From assembly GCA_946481135.1 (NCBI GenBank), contig CAMLMQ010000022.1, forward strand, positions 1 to 24,240: a DNA stretch of 24,240 nucleotides, in the 5' to 3' direction. Position numbers and translations under genes: made by a program. Under the pieces are notes generated by a model. It was not told the DNA's origin. It saw only the letters and a list, made by a program, of their open reading frames with translations, and did not search any database. The DNA is from an uncultured Microbacteriaceae bacterium. GTDB taxonomy: Bacteria > Actinomycetota > Actinomycetes > Actinomycetales > Microbacteriaceae. Positions 1 to 8,744 of this stretch are shown here, piece after piece (positions within the stretch are counted from its first letter, which is position 1; every line of letters begins with the position of its first letter).

Positions 1-2
1 TC

Positions 3-311
3 GACGAGCCGACGACGTTCCTCGACGTCGCCCACCAGATGGAGGTGCTCGACCTCCTCGCCGACCTCAACGCCGCGCGCGGCACGACGATCGTCATGGT
101 GCTGCACGACCTCAACCTCGCCGCACGCTACGCCGACGAGCTCGTCGCCCTGCGCGACGGGCGCCTGCACGCCGTCGGTGCTCCCGACGAGATCGTCACC
201 GACGCCCTCGTGCGCGAGGTGTTCGGCCTCGACTGCTCCGTCATCCCCGACCCGCTCACCGGGAAGCCGCTCGTGCTGCCCGCAGGAAGGCATCATGTCC
301 GCACGCTCTGA
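3..311 (+). CDS. Siderophore-type ABC transporter ATP-binding protein, C-terminal part
   Basis: This is the last ~100 residues of an ABC ATPase; the frame is open to the left edge, so the 5' part is missing. The fragment opens on the Walker B/D-loop segment (DEPTTFLD) and then shows the switch histidine in [13 protein letters not shown]. The pattern LHDLNLA followed by [25 protein letters not shown] is typical of the FepC/FecE/FhuC family, which powers import of ferric siderophores or cobalamin across the cytoplasmic membrane. The downstream gene, a siderophore-interacting reductase, overlaps its end by 17 bases, which supports the iron assignment. The exact siderophore cannot be read from the sequence. 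Confidence 0.9.
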   Translation, partial: DEPTTFLDVAHQMEVLDLLADLNAARGTTIVMVLHDLNLAARYADELVALRDGRLHAVGAPDEIVTDALVREVFGLDCSVIPDPLTGKPLVLPAGRHHVRTL

Positions 312-1236
312 AACGACCGCCCCCGCGCCGTACCTCGTCGCCCGCGCCCGGGTGGAGGCCGTCGAGCGCGTCTCGCCGACCTTCGCCCGCGTCACGTTCG
401 GCGGCCCCGCGCTCGACGACTTCGGCACCCCCGGCGCGGTGCTCGATCAGCGCATCAAGTTGATCTTCCCCGCGCCCGGGCACGACCTGCCGCACGTCGA
501 GGGCGACGACTGGTACGCTGCATGGCTCGCGGTGCCCGAGACCGAACGCGGGTCGATGCGCACCTACTCGATCCGCGATCTGCACGCGGGACCCGACGGC
601 ACCCGGGTCGTCGTCGACTTCGTGCTGCACCTCCAGCCGGGGCTCACGGGTCCCGCCGCGACATGGGCAGCGGGCGCCGCGGTCGGCGACGAACTGCTCG
701 TCATCGGGCCGCGACGTGGGCGCGCGAGCGGCGGCGGCATCGAGTACTCCCCCGGCGCGGCGCGGCGCGTGCTGCTCGCGGGCGACGAGACGGCGGCACC
801 CGCGGTCGCGCGCATCCTCGAGGATGTCGACCGCGACGTGCGCGGCACCGCCTTCCTCGAGGTGCCCGACGCCGCCGACATCCTGCCGATCGCCGCCCCG
901 CCGGGGGTCGAGGTGCGCTGGCTGGTGCGGGGTGGACGCACGCACGGGGAGGCCCTCATCCCGGCCGTGCTCGAGCACCTCGGGGATGTCGTCGACGAGC
1001 TCGTGATCGAGGATGCCGACACCGAGAACCCGCTGTGGGAGACCCCCGTGCATTCGACGCTCGGCGAGCCGCTCGAGACGGGCGGGCCCGCGCATCCCGA
1101 CCGCTACTTCTGGATCGCCGGCGAGTCGGGCGTCGTCACGACGCTGCGCCGGCACCTCGTGAAAGACCTCGGCGTCGACCGCTCGCAGGTCGCATTCATG
1201 GGGTACTGGCGGCACGGCGTCGCGATGCGGGGCTGA
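295..1236 (+). CDS. Siderophore-interacting protein (FAD/NAD(P)H ferric-siderophore reductase)
   Basis: A 313-residue protein of the SIP (ViuB/YqjH-like) family, which reduces imported ferric siderophores in the cytosol to release iron. The FAD-binding motif RTYSIR lies at residues 89-94 after a beta-barrel start ([15 protein letters not shown]). The NAD(P)H-binding half follows with [17 protein letters not shown] (about 159-174), and the family C-terminus has WIAGESGV near 273 and GYWRHG near 303. The ATG at 295 was chosen because AGGAAGG sits just upstream and it gives the normal family N-terminus; the frame is open further upstream but that part is out-of-frame ABC gene sequence. It overlaps the preceding ABC gene, indicating translational coupling. 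Confidence 0.93.
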   Translation: MSARSETTAPAPYLVARARVEAVERVSPTFARVTFGGPALDDFGTPGAVLDQRIKLIFPAPGHDLPHVEGDDWYAAWLAVPETERGSMRTYSIRDLHAGPDGTRVVVDFVLHLQPGLTGPAATWAAGAAVGDELLVIGPRRGRASGGGIEYSPGAARRVLLAGDETAAPAVARILEDVDRDVRGTAFLEVPDAADILPIAAPPGVEVRWLVRGGRTHGEALIPAVLEHLGDVVDELVIEDADTENPLWETPVHSTLGEPLETGGPAHPDRYFWIAGESGVVTTLRRHLVKDLGVDRSQVAFMGYWRHGVAMRG

Positions 1237-1239
1237 CGC

Positions 1240-2352
1240 TCAGTCGATCTCGCCGGCGAGCCGCCGCCCGGCGTCGCGCAGCCAGCGGTCGGGGTCGCGC
1301 CGCGACGCCTCCGCTCCGCCCGCGAGCTCGGCGAGCGCGAGACCGCGGGCGCCAGGCGGGGTCACGCGCAGCACCCCGGCGACGACCGCCGCCGGCACCC
1401 CGACCTCCCGCGCGGCGTCGAGCACGAGCTGCGGAGCCTTGCCGCGCGCGGACTGCCCGTCGAACATCCCCTCGCCGGTGACGACGAGGTCGGCTCGGTG
1501 CAGGGCGTCGCGCAGCCCGATCAGGTCGGCGACGGTCGCCGCGCCGGGCACGAGGCGTGCGCCCCACGCGAGCAGGGCGAACCCGGTGCCACCTGCCGCC
1601 CCCGCCCCGGGGGCGTCGGGATCGGCGCCGACGAGGCCCGCCCAGCGGGTGAGGGCCGCCTCGATGCGCACGACGTCGGCGGGGTCGGCGCCCTTCTGGG
1701 GCGCGAACGTTCGGGCGGCGCCGTGCGGACCGAGCAGCGGAGAGTCGACGTCGGCCAGCACCGAGACGCCGCCGGGAGGCGTCGGCGGGAGGCCGTCGAG
1801 GTCGACGCGGGCGACCTCCTCCAGGCCGCGCGCGCCGGGCGCCACGGGATGCCCGGTCGCGTCGAGGAGGCGGGCGCCGAGTTCGGCGAGCAGCCCCGCG
1901 CCGCCGTCGCTCGACGCGCTGCCGCCGATCGCGAGCACGAGCCGCGTCACGCCGCCGTCGAGCGCTGCCCGCACGGCGCGGCCGAAGCCGTGCGTCGAGG
2001 CGTCGAGCGGGCGCAGCGCGCCCGGATCGAGCAGCTCGATGCCCGACGTGCTCGCGAGTTCGACGACGCCTGTCGCGCCGCCCGCCGACGGCAGCTCGAG
2101 CCACGACGCCGCGACGGGCTCCCCCGCGGGACCCGGCACCTCGACCGGGTGCCGACGCGCCCCCGGGACGGCCGCCTCGAACGCGTCGAGGGTGCCCTCG
2201 CCGCCGTCGGCCATCGGCACGACGACGAGGTCGTCGCCGGGGCGCACCTCCGCCCATCCCGCGGCGAGGGCATCCGCCGCGGCCCGTGCCCGGATGCTGC
2301 CCTTGAAGCTGTCGGGGGCGAACACGATGCGCCGCGGTCGCGGGGCGCTCAT
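1240..2352 (-). CDS. Glycerate 2-kinase (GarK/GlxK family)
   Basis: A 370-residue protein matching the bacterial glycerate kinase family, which phosphorylates D-glycerate with ATP to 2-phosphoglycerate. Visible family signatures are APDSFKGS at residues 12-19, GGSASSDGG at 143-151, QKGA at 219-222, GAAGG at 251-255 and the TGEG...DGQSARGKAP block from 292. The ATG at 2352 overlaps the stop of the upstream 2-hydroxyacid dehydrogenase by four bases (ATGA), so the pair is co-translated. With that dehydrogenase (possibly a hydroxypyruvate/glyoxylate reductase) it would convert a C3 hydroxyacid into a glycolytic intermediate; the pathway is inference. The gene converges on the siderophore reductase with only three bases between stops. 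Confidence 0.93.
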   Translation of the reverse strand: MSAPRPRRIVFAPDSFKGSIRARAAADALAAGWAEVRPGDDLVVVPMADGGEGTLDAFEAAVPGARRHPVEVPGPAGEPVAASWLELPSAGGATGVVELASTSGIELLDPGALRPLDASTHGFGRAVRAALDGGVTRLVLAIGGSASSDGGAGLLAELGARLLDATGHPVAPGARGLEEVARVDLDGLPPTPPGGVSVLADVDSPLLGPHGAARTFAPQKGADPADVVRIEAALTRWAGLVGADPDAPGAGAAGGTGFALLAWGARLVPGAATVADLIGLRDALHRADLVVTGEGMFDGQSARGKAPQLVLDAAREVGVPAAVVAGVLRVTPPGARGLALAELAGGAEASRRDPDRWLRDAGRRLAGEID

Positions 2353-3275
2353 CCGATCACGAGGTGGGCGGGCGGCTCGCCCGCCTGGATGCGGCGCACC
2401 TGCTCGCGCACGAGCGCGTCGACCCGGCCGTCCATCGCGGCGGTGTCCCCGCCGAGGTGCGGGGTCACGAGCAGTCCGGGCGCGGTCCACAGCGGATGGT
2501 CGGGCGGGAGCGGCTCGGGATCGGTGACGTCGAGCGCCGCGCGCAGCCGGCCCGCGGCGAGTTCGGCGAGCAGCGCCTCGGTGTCGACGACCGGTCCGCG
2601 CGCGACGTTCACGAGCAGGGCGCCGTCGCGCATCGCGGCCAGGATGTCGGCGTCGACGAGGCCGCGGGTGTCGTCGCCGAGCGGCACCGCGAGGATGACG
2701 ACGTCGGCGTGCGGAAGGAGCGCCGGCAGCTCGTCGACGCCGTGCACGCCGTCCCGCGCCGTGCGGGCGACGCGCACGAGGTCGACGCCGAACGGCTCGA
2801 GCCGGGCGATCACCTCGCGACCGACGCCGCCGACCCCGACGACGAGCACGCGCCGTCCGGCGAGACCCGGGCGGCGACGGTGGTTCCACGCGCCGTCCCG
2901 GGCGTCGCGCACCGCGTCGGGGATGCCGCGCAGATCGGCGAGCACGAGGGCGAGCGCGAGCTCCCCCGTCGACGCCTCGTGCACCCCGACCGCGTTGCTG
3001 TAGCGCAGCCCCGCCGGCAGGTGCTCGGCCACCCCGTCGTAGCCGAGGGTCTGGCTCTGCACGAGCCCGATCGGCAGCCCGTCGAGATGCCGCAGGTCGG
3101 CGGTCGGCATCATGTACGGCAGCACGAGCAGGTCGACGGGGCCGGGGAATGGATGCGCGTCGCCGGGCGCCCAGACGTCGAGGTGCACGTCGGGGAGCTG
3201 CGCGGCCAGGCGGCGGCGCACCTCCTCCGTCGGCAGCACGACCGCGATCATGCGCTGCTCGCGGGGTAAAGACAT
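2349..3275 (-). CDS. D-isomer-specific 2-hydroxyacid dehydrogenase
   Basis: A 308-residue NAD(P)-dependent dehydrogenase of the D-2-hydroxyacid family, interconverting 2-hydroxyacids and 2-oxoacids in the cytosol. The nucleotide-binding glycine motif GVGGVG is at 147-152. The catalytic triad can be placed at Arg226 (VNVARG), Glu254 (DPEPLP) and His273 (TPHLGG). The ATG at 3275 was chosen because a strong GGGAGGG lies about eight bases upstream; a second ATG at 3251 has no comparable site. The next gene, glycerate kinase, overlaps by four bases, so hydroxypyruvate or glyoxylate is a reasonable substrate guess, but the family is promiscuous. It is separated from the operon upstream by a hairpin terminator and may have its own promoter in the 67 bases between. 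Confidence 0.92.
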   Translation of the reverse strand: MSLPREQRMIAVVLPTEEVRRRLAAQLPDVHLDVWAPGDAHPFPGPVDLLVLPYMMPTADLRHLDGLPIGLVQSQTLGYDGVAEHLPAGLRYSNAVGVHEASTGELALALVLADLRGIPDAVRDARDGAWNHRRRPGLAGRRVLVVGVGGVGREVIARLEPFGVDLVRVARTARDGVHGVDELPALLPHADVVILAVPLGDDTRGLVDADILAAMRDGALLVNVARGPVVDTEALLAELAAGRLRAALDVTDPEPLPPDHPLWTAPGLLVTPHLGGDTAAMDGRVDALVREQVRRIQAGEPPAHLVIG

Positions 3276-3342
3276 GAACACCCTCCCCACCTGCGCGACG
3301 CCGACGACGCCAGTGTAGGCGCGCCGCGGCCGGGTGACAGGC

Positions 3343-3376
3343 CCGGGATCCGGGGGTCGCGCGTCCCGGATCCCGG
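3343..3376 (-). terminator. GC-rich hairpin after the glycyl-radical-like gene
   Basis: A perfect 12-bp inverted repeat (CCGGGATCCGGG, 10-base loop, CCCGGATCCCGG) starts eight bases after the TAG stop of the glycyl-radical-like gene in the direction of transcription. There is no T-run, which is common for actinobacterial terminators. It probably ends the operon that starts near 13550 and separates it from the dehydrogenase/kinase pair. Confidence 0.75.
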
Positions 3377-3384
3377 ACGTTTCG

Positions 3385-5820
3385 CTACGACGCCGCGCGC
3401 ATCCCCTCGGCGGGGTGCGGCGGCATCGACGTGAAGTAGCTGCGCGCGAGCAGCTCGTCGCGCATCGCGGGCGACAGCTGCGCGACGTAGGCGCTCGTGC
3501 CGCCGAGGCGCACGATGATGTCGGGGTGGGCGTCGGGGTCGGCGCTCGCCCGGCGCAGTTCGTCGAGGTCGGCGACGTTGATCTGGATGTGCTTGCCGCC
3601 CGCGACGAGGTAGGAGCGCACGAGCGCCTCCAGGTTGTCCATCGCCTCCTCGGTGCCGAGGGCGTCGCGGGTGAACCGCATGTCGAGCTCGGTCGACTGG
3701 TAGGGGCCCTGGGCGACCTTGAGGGCGCTCGCGATGACATCCCACGGGGTGCCCTGCTCGCGGCCGCGCATCGGGGTCATCGACTCCTCGGCGAGGGGCT
3801 CCTGCGCGCGTCGGCCGTCGGGGGTCGCCCCGGCGACGACGCCCGCCGGCCACGGCGACGTGCCGATCGTGAGCGCCGACGGGATGCAGCGACCGCCCGT
3901 CGCGTTGCCGAACGCCGGGATGCGGTCGGCGGCGATCGCGTAGAGGCGGGCGGCGATCTCGTCGACGTAGTCGAGGTCGTTGCCGAACTTCGGGGCGGCG
4001 AGGAACTTCTCGCGCAGCTCCTCGTCGCCGTCGCCGCTCCAGTCGTTCTCGAGCGCCTGCAGCAGCCGCTCGGGCGTCACCTCGCGGCGCTCGAACACGA
4101 GCTGCTTGATCGCGGCGAGCGCGTCGGCCGTGTTGACGACGCCGATGACGTTGACGAAGTTCGAGTTGTCGTAGGGCAGCGTGCGGCGGAAGACGTCGAC
4201 CCCGAGCTCCAGACCGTCCTTCATGAGCACCGAGTCGAGGGGGCGCGGGTAGCGCGTGCCGATCGAGCGGATGGTGACGTTGTTGAACTCGGCCTGCAGT
4301 TCGAGCGCGTGCTCGAGGTGGGTCGCGAACGCGTCGAAGAACGTGTCGAAGTCGCGGCACCCGACGAGCCCGGCCGTCTGGGGACCGAAGCCCTCCGCGC
4401 CGCCCTTCAGCGCGATACCGAGCACGCGGGGCATCACGAACATCGGGCTCGCGACGAGCCGCGACTGCCCGGTGATCGTCACCGACTGCGACCCGGCCAT
4501 GTTGTAGTCGCGCGCCGTGCGCGTGTCGATGCCGTGGGATTCGAGAAACGCGATGTTCGCCTCGTCGGAGACGAACGCCGGCATCCCGAGCCCGGTGCGG
4601 GCGAGGCGCAGGCCCGCCTGCAGCAGCTCGCTCGGCGTGCCGTCGTGCACGCGCATCGTCAGCGTGTGGTGCGGCGTGGGGCAGAGCTCCGCCGCCCGCA
4701 GGATGAGGTACGACAGCGGGGTGGTCGCATCCTCACCGTCCTCCGTCTGCCCGCCGATGACGGCGTTGTGCCACTTGGAGCCGCCCGCCCACTTGATGCG
4801 GTGCGCGGTGCCGCCTTGGATCGTGACCTCCATGCTGCGCAGTCGCAGCATCGCGAGCAGCTCGACGACCTCGTCGTCGGTCGTCGCCCCCGCCGCGATG
4901 TCGCGCTCGTACCAGGGCAGCAGCAGCTGGTCGAGGCGCCCCATCCCGAGCGTGCCCGACGGCAGCATGGCGAGGTAGAGGAACCAGTAGAGCTGCAGCG
5001 CCTCCCGGAATGTGCGGGCGCCGTGGGTGCGGATGTGGTCGCACACCTCGGCGATCTGCTCCAACTCCGCACGCCGCTCGTCGGTCGCGGCGCGCTCGGC
5101 GTCGGCGCGGGCGATGCCGGCGAAACGCTCGATGAGCCGCTGCACCGCCTCGAGGGCGATGATCGACGCGCGGTAGAAGTGCAGGCGGTCGAAGTCGGCG
5201 TCGCTGAAGAGGCGGGTGCGCCGCTCGTGCTCGCGCGCCTCGGCGACGATCGCGCCGAGGCCACGTTCGAGCACCATCCCGTAGTCGGGCGTCGCGATCA
5301 TCTGCGAGATCTCGTGATGGATGCCGTAGCCGCCGCCGAGCAGACCGCCCGGCCCCCAGCCCTCCTCCTTGCTCGTGAAGGCGGGCAGCACGACCCCGAG
5401 CTGGGCGTACGGCCAGAGGCGCTCGTCGTCGTAGGTGCTCGTCATGAGCGACGTCAGGCTGCGGTCGCCCCAGTACGCGTTGAGTTCCGCGATCTCGGCC
5501 CGCACATCCGGGTGGAGGTCGTATCCGGCATCCTCGAGCGACTGGATCTCGTCGTCGGGCCACGTTCCCCACAGCGGCGTCAGCTCGACCCCCCAGGGGC
5601 GGCTCGCCGGGTTGCCGACGAGCAGTTCGTCGTCGCCGATGAACAGCGTCGCCTTCTCGATGACGTGCGCGAACGCGCGCGCCGACCGCAGCACGTGCGG
5701 CTGCCCCTCCGTCGCGCGGAACGACTCGGTCATGTGACGGGCCTTCTCGACGTTCACGGGGATGCGCGAATCGCGGACGATGCCGACGTTCTCCATCAGT
5801 CGGGCGATTCTCGTGTTCAA
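3385..5820 (-). CDS. Glycyl-radical-enzyme-like protein (PFL/glycerol-dehydratase family) lacking the catalytic Cys
   Basis: An 811-residue protein with the full architecture of the pyruvate formate-lyase/glycerol dehydratase/choline-lyase family. The N-terminal PFL-like domain includes RATEGQPHVLRSARAF and DELLVGN, then ATPDYGMVLERGL. Later come SALTIGTSPWPAGVV and ATPDGRRAQEPLAEES, and a C-terminal glycine-radical domain with RLGGTSAYVAQLSP. The radical glycine would be Gly774, in RLGGT instead of the usual RVxGY. At the thiyl position, where the family has GCxE, it reads MAGSQS (Ser444); the following TGQS and VMPRVLGIALKGG align well, so the Cys is truly absent. The start is TTG at 5820, preceded by GAGGAG at 5833-5828. 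It is the last gene of the transporter operon, four bases after the ATPase stop. No radical-SAM activase is in the window, so normal glycyl-radical chemistry is doubtful and its reaction is unknown. Confidence 0.9.
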   Translation of the reverse strand: MNTRIARLMENVGIVRDSRIPVNVEKARHMTESFRATEGQPHVLRSARAFAHVIEKATLFIGDDELLVGNPASRPWGVELTPLWGTWPDDEIQSLEDAGYDLHPDVRAEIAELNAYWGDRSLTSLMTSTYDDERLWPYAQLGVVLPAFTSKEEGWGPGGLLGGGYGIHHEISQMIATPDYGMVLERGLGAIVAEAREHERRTRLFSDADFDRLHFYRASIIALEAVQRLIERFAGIARADAERAATDERRAELEQIAEVCDHIRTHGARTFREALQLYWFLYLAMLPSGTLGMGRLDQLLLPWYERDIAAGATTDDEVVELLAMLRLRSMEVTIQGGTAHRIKWAGGSKWHNAVIGGQTEDGEDATTPLSYLILRAAELCPTPHHTLTMRVHDGTPSELLQAGLRLARTGLGMPAFVSDEANIAFLESHGIDTRTARDYNMAGSQSVTITGQSRLVASPMFVMPRVLGIALKGGAEGFGPQTAGLVGCRDFDTFFDAFATHLEHALELQAEFNNVTIRSIGTRYPRPLDSVLMKDGLELGVDVFRRTLPYDNSNFVNVIGVVNTADALAAIKQLVFERREVTPERLLQALENDWSGDGDEELREKFLAAPKFGNDLDYVDEIAARLYAIAADRIPAFGNATGGRCIPSALTIGTSPWPAGVVAGATPDGRRAQEPLAEESMTPMRGREQGTPWDVIASALKVAQGPYQSTELDMRFTRDALGTEEAMDNLEALVRSYLVAGGKHIQINVADLDELRRASADPDAHPDIIVRLGGTSAYVAQLSPAMRDELLARSYFTSMPPHPAEGMRAAS

Positions 5821-5824
5821 GCCA

Positions 5825-6874
5825 TTACTCCTCAGTACCGGATGGTGCGTTCGTGACGGGTGATCCGTCATGCGGGTGGTCGGGTGTGGACCCGGGGTGC
5901 AGGTGACACGCGACGGTGCCCCCACCCGCGACCGGCGTCGGCAGCGGTCGCACCTCGGCGCACACGTCCATCGCGAACGGGCACCGGGTGCGGAACGGGC
6001 ACCCCGACGGCGCGTTCGCGGGGTCGGGCAGTTCGCCCGCCGCGATGGGCGCACGCGTGTGCCGCCGGGCGGGGTCGGGCACCGGCACCGCGGCGAGCAG
6101 CGCCTGCGTGTACGGATGCGCGGGGGCCGAGTAGACGCGCTCGGTCGGACCCTCCTCGACGATGCGGCCGAGATACATGACGGCGACGCGGTCGGCGACG
6201 TGCCGCACGACCGCGAGGTCGTGGGAGATGAAGAGGTAGGTGAGCCCCTGGTCGCGGCGCAGGTCGCGCAGCAGGGCGAGCACCTGGTTCTGCGTCGACA
6301 CGTCGAGCGCGCTCACCGCCTCGTCGCACACGATGAGGTCGGGTTCGAGCGCGAGGGCGCGGGCGATCGCGATGCGCTGCCGCTGTCCGCCGGAGAACTC
6401 GTCGGGGTAGCGTTCGGCGGCACTCGCGGGCAGACCGACCCGTTCGAGCAACTCCGCGACGCGCGCGGCACGCTCGCGGGGGCGCAGCGACGTGTGCACG
6501 CGCAGCGGCTCCTCGACGTTGGTGCCGATGCGCAGCGACGGGTTGAGCGACGAGTACGGGTCTTGGAAGACCATCTGCATGCGCGCCCGCAACGGTCGGA
6601 ACCGGCGCGACGACATGTCGGTGACGGTCTCGCCGTCGACGACGATCTCGCCCGACGTCGTGTCGATGAGTCGCAGCAGAGCGCGCGCGAGGGTCGACTT
6701 GCCCGAGCCCGACTCGCCGACGAGTGCGACGGTCTCGCCGCGCTCGATGCGCAGGTCGGCGCCGTCGAGGGCCGTCACCGTCATGCGGCGCCCGGCTCGG
6801 CGCACGGGGAAGCGCACCGTGAGGTCGGTGATCGACACGAGCGGTTCGCTCATCAGGTCACCCGGTTCGCTCAT
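5825..6874 (-). CDS. Dipeptide/oligopeptide-type ABC transporter ATP-binding protein (DppF/OppF-like)
   Basis: A 349-residue ABC ATPase, one of two in this five-gene Dpp/Opp-type importer. Walker [10 protein letters not shown] is at 53-61, Q-loop [10 protein letters not shown] near 103, signature SGGQR at 161-165, Walker B/D-loop CDEAVSALD at 183-191 and the switch His at 218 (ISHDLAVV). The C-terminal oligopeptide-transporter extension contains four cysteines (292, 298, 305, 323); such a Cys set binds an iron-sulfur cluster in some Dpp ATPases. The start at 6874 shares one base with the upstream stop (TGATG). A second in-frame ATG at 6853 exists because the junction is duplicated in tandem, so the protein begins [11 protein letters not shown] or seven residues later. 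Confidence 0.93.
   Translation of the reverse strand: MSEPGDLMSEPLVSITDLTVRFPVRRAGRRMTVTALDGADLRIERGETVALVGESGSGKSTLARALLRLIDTTSGEIVVDGETVTDMSSRRFRPLRARMQMVFQDPYSSLNPSLRIGTNVEEPLRVHTSLRPRERAARVAELLERVGLPASAAERYPDEFSGGQRQRIAIARALALEPDLIVCDEAVSALDVSTQNQVLALLRDLRRDQGLTYLFISHDLAVVRHVADRVAVMYLGRIVEEGPTERVYSAPAHPYTQALLAAVPVPDPARRHTRAPIAAGELPDPANAPSGCPFRTRCPFAMDVCAEVRPLPTPVAGGGTVACHLHPGSTPDHPHDGSPVTNAPSGTEE
5828..5833 (-). promoter_or_regulatory. Ribosome binding site that fixes a TTG start
   Basis: GAGGAG encodes the final two Glu codons of the upstream ATPase and sits seven bases before the TTG at 5820. The ATG at 5825 is only two bases away from it and runs into a stop after two codons, so the TTG is the credible start of the glycyl-radical-like gene. 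Confidence 0.75.
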
Positions 6875-6883
6875 CAGGTCACC
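6842..6883. repeat. Perfect 21-bp tandem duplication of a stop/start junction
   Basis: Bases 6842-6862 and 6863-6883 are identical. Each copy carries TGATG and the codons for MSEP on the - strand, so the duplication adds exactly seven residues (MSEPGDL) and creates two start codons for the DppF-like ATPase. It keeps the frame and looks like a recent replication slippage. Confidence 0.95.
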
Positions 6884-7872
6884 GCCCCGTCGAGCTCGTG
6901 GGCCCGGATGCACCGCGACGCGTGCCCGGCCCCGAGGTCGAGCAGCGGCGGCGGCACGTCGCACGCGGCCACGTGCAGGTCGCAACGCGGCGCGAACCGG
7001 CATCCCGGCGGGCGGTTTCGCGGGTCGGGCGGGCCGCCACGCACCCACGTGAGCTCCTGGGCGCGGTCGACGCGCGGCATCGAGGCGAGCAGGCCGCGCG
7101 TGTACGGATGCCGCGGATCGGCGAAGAGCTGCTCGGCGGTGCCCTCCTCGATCACCTGCCCGCTGTACATGACGGCGACGCGGTCGCACAGCTCGGCGAC
7201 GACCCCCATGTTGTGCGTGATGAACAGGATCGACAGCCCGAGTTCGCGCTGCAGCGACCCGAGCAGTTCGAGGATCTGCGCCTGGATGCTGACGTCGAGG
7301 GCCGTCGTCGGCTCGTCGGCGATGAGGATCTCGGGCCGGTTCGCGAGGGCCATCGCGATGAGCACGCGCTGGCGCATCCCGCCCGAGAACTCGTGCGGAT
7401 AGCTGCCGAGTCGGCTCTGCGCCTGCGGGATGCGCACGAGGTCGAGCACCTCGACGGCGCGCGCCTGGGCGGCTGACCGCGAGACGTCGCGGTGGGCGAG
7501 GATGCCGTCGACGATCTGACTGCCGATCGTGAACGACGGGTCGAGACTCGTCATCGGCTCCTGGAAGATCATCGAGATCGCGTTGCCCCGCACGTCGCGC
7601 AGCTCGCGGGGGCTCAGGTCGAGCAGGTCGCGTCCGCCGGTCCGGATGCTGCCGCTCACCCGGTGCCCGCGGGCGCGCCCGACGAGTCCCATGATCGACA
7701 GCGCGGTCATGCTCTTGCCCGACCCCGACTCGCCGACGATGCCGAGCGTCTCGCCGCGCCGCAGCGTGAAGCCCACGTTCTGCAGGATCGCGATCGGCCC
7801 GTCGTCGGTCGGGAGGTCGAGGCTGAGGTCGGTGACGACGAGGGCGTCGTCGGTGGCCGCGAGGTCGGTCAT
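6874..7872 (-). CDS. Dipeptide/oligopeptide-type ABC transporter ATP-binding protein (DppD/OppD-like)
   Basis: A 332-residue ATPase, partner of the DppF-like subunit. Walker A GESGSGKS at 47-54, Q-loop [10 protein letters not shown] near 103, signature SGGMRQR at 163-169, Walker B/D-loop DEPTTALD at 186-193, switch His at 220 (THNMGVVAE). The C-terminal extension [12 protein letters not shown] and the four cysteines at 291, 297, 304 and 321 are typical of Dpp/Opp ATPases. The ATG at 7872 overlaps the stop of the DppC-like permease by four bases; its own stop shares one base with the next gene's ATG. The substrate cannot be read from the ATPase. Confidence 0.94.
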   Translation of the reverse strand: MTDLAATDDALVVTDLSLDLPTDDGPIAILQNVGFTLRRGETLGIVGESGSGKSMTALSIMGLVGRARGHRVSGSIRTGGRDLLDLSPRELRDVRGNAISMIFQEPMTSLDPSFTIGSQIVDGILAHRDVSRSAAQARAVEVLDLVRIPQAQSRLGSYPHEFSGGMRQRVLIAMALANRPEILIADEPTTALDVSIQAQILELLGSLQRELGLSILFITHNMGVVAELCDRVAVMYSGQVIEEGTAEQLFADPRHPYTRGLLASMPRVDRAQELTWVRGGPPDPRNRPPGCRFAPRCDLHVAACDVPPPLLDLGAGHASRCIRAHELDGAVT

Positions 7873-8744
7873 CGCTGCACCCGCTTTCCGATCGAGTCGC
7901 GCAGCCCGTCGCCGAGCAGGTTGAGCGCGAGCACCGTGACGGCGATCGCGATCCCCGGGTAGATCGCGAGTTCCGGGGCGCGCGAGAGGTAGCGGAACGA
8001 CGTGCCGAGCATCGCGCCCCAACTCGCCTCGGGCGGCTGCACGCCGAGACCGATGAAGCTGAGGCCCGCCTCGACGAGCATCACGGAGCCGCCGAGCAGC
8101 GCGGTGAAGACGATGAGCGGTCCCGCGGCGTTCGGCAGCACGTGCCGCACGATGATGCCGACGTTGCCGGTGCCGATGCTGCGCGAGGCCTCGACGTAGG
8201 TCTCTTCGCGGATCTGCACGACCGAGCTGCGCACGAGCCGCAGCGCCTGCGGCGAGACGACGATGCCGATCGCGACCATCGCGTTCGTGAGATTCGGCCC
8301 CCAGATCGCCACGATCGCCATCGCGAGCACGAGGCCGGGAAGGCTCATGAGCGCGTCGGTGAACACCATGATGACTCGGTCGACGTGACCGCGGAAGAAC
8401 CCCGCGATGAGCCCGAGCGGCACCCCGATCGCGAGGGCGACGAGCGTGCCCTGTACGGCGGCGAGCAGCGACACGCGCGACCCCATCACGAGCCGACTGA
8501 GCACGTCGCGGCCGAGCTCGTCGGTGCCGAGCAGATGCTCGCCGGAGGGCTTCGCGAGCACGTTGCCGAGGTTCTGCGCGTTCGGGTCGAACGGCACGAT
8601 CCACGGGGCCACGAGGGCGGTGACGGTCAGCGCGACGAGCACGGCGAGGGCGCCCACGGCGATGCGCTGACGCAGGAAGCGGCGGGCGAATCGGGCGCGA
8701 GCCGACGGCATCCGCTCACCGCGCTCGGGGAGGTCGGCGCTCAT
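7869..8744 (-). CDS. Dipeptide/oligopeptide-type ABC permease (DppC-like)
   Basis: A 291-residue inner-membrane permease. A cytoplasmic N-terminus leads into a first membrane helix (AVGALAVLVALTVTALVAPWIV), followed by the family segment HLLGTDELGRDVLSRLVMGSRVSL. Further helices follow, then the EAA-type ATPase contact loop (EASRSIGTGNVGIIVRHVLPNA). The C-terminal GLSFIGLGVQPPEASWGAML is diagnostic for DppC/OppC. The ATG at 8744 overlaps the DppB-like stop by four bases. It forms the translocation pore with the DppB-like protein. Confidence 0.95.
   Translation of the reverse strand: MSADLPERGERMPSARARFARRFLRQRIAVGALAVLVALTVTALVAPWIVPFDPNAQNLGNVLAKPSGEHLLGTDELGRDVLSRLVMGSRVSLLAAVQGTLVALAIGVPLGLIAGFFRGHVDRVIMVFTDALMSLPGLVLAMAIVAIWGPNLTNAMVAIGIVVSPQALRLVRSSVVQIREETYVEASRSIGTGNVGIIVRHVLPNAAGPLIVFTALLGGSVMLVEAGLSFIGLGVQPPEASWGAMLGTSFRYLSRAPELAIYPGIAIAVTVLALNLLGDGLRDSIGKRVQR

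Noticed and set aside
5823..5825. ATG at 5825 as start of the glycyl-radical-like gene
   Set aside because: It is out of frame and reaches a stop after two codons; the TTG at 5820 is in frame and correctly spaced from GAGGAG.
3334..5856. An 840-codon open frame on the + strand opposite the glycyl-radical-like gene
   Set aside because: The translation is Arg/Val/Glu-rich without any recognisable domain, while the - strand frame is a clear enzyme family. Such antisense frames are common at high GC.
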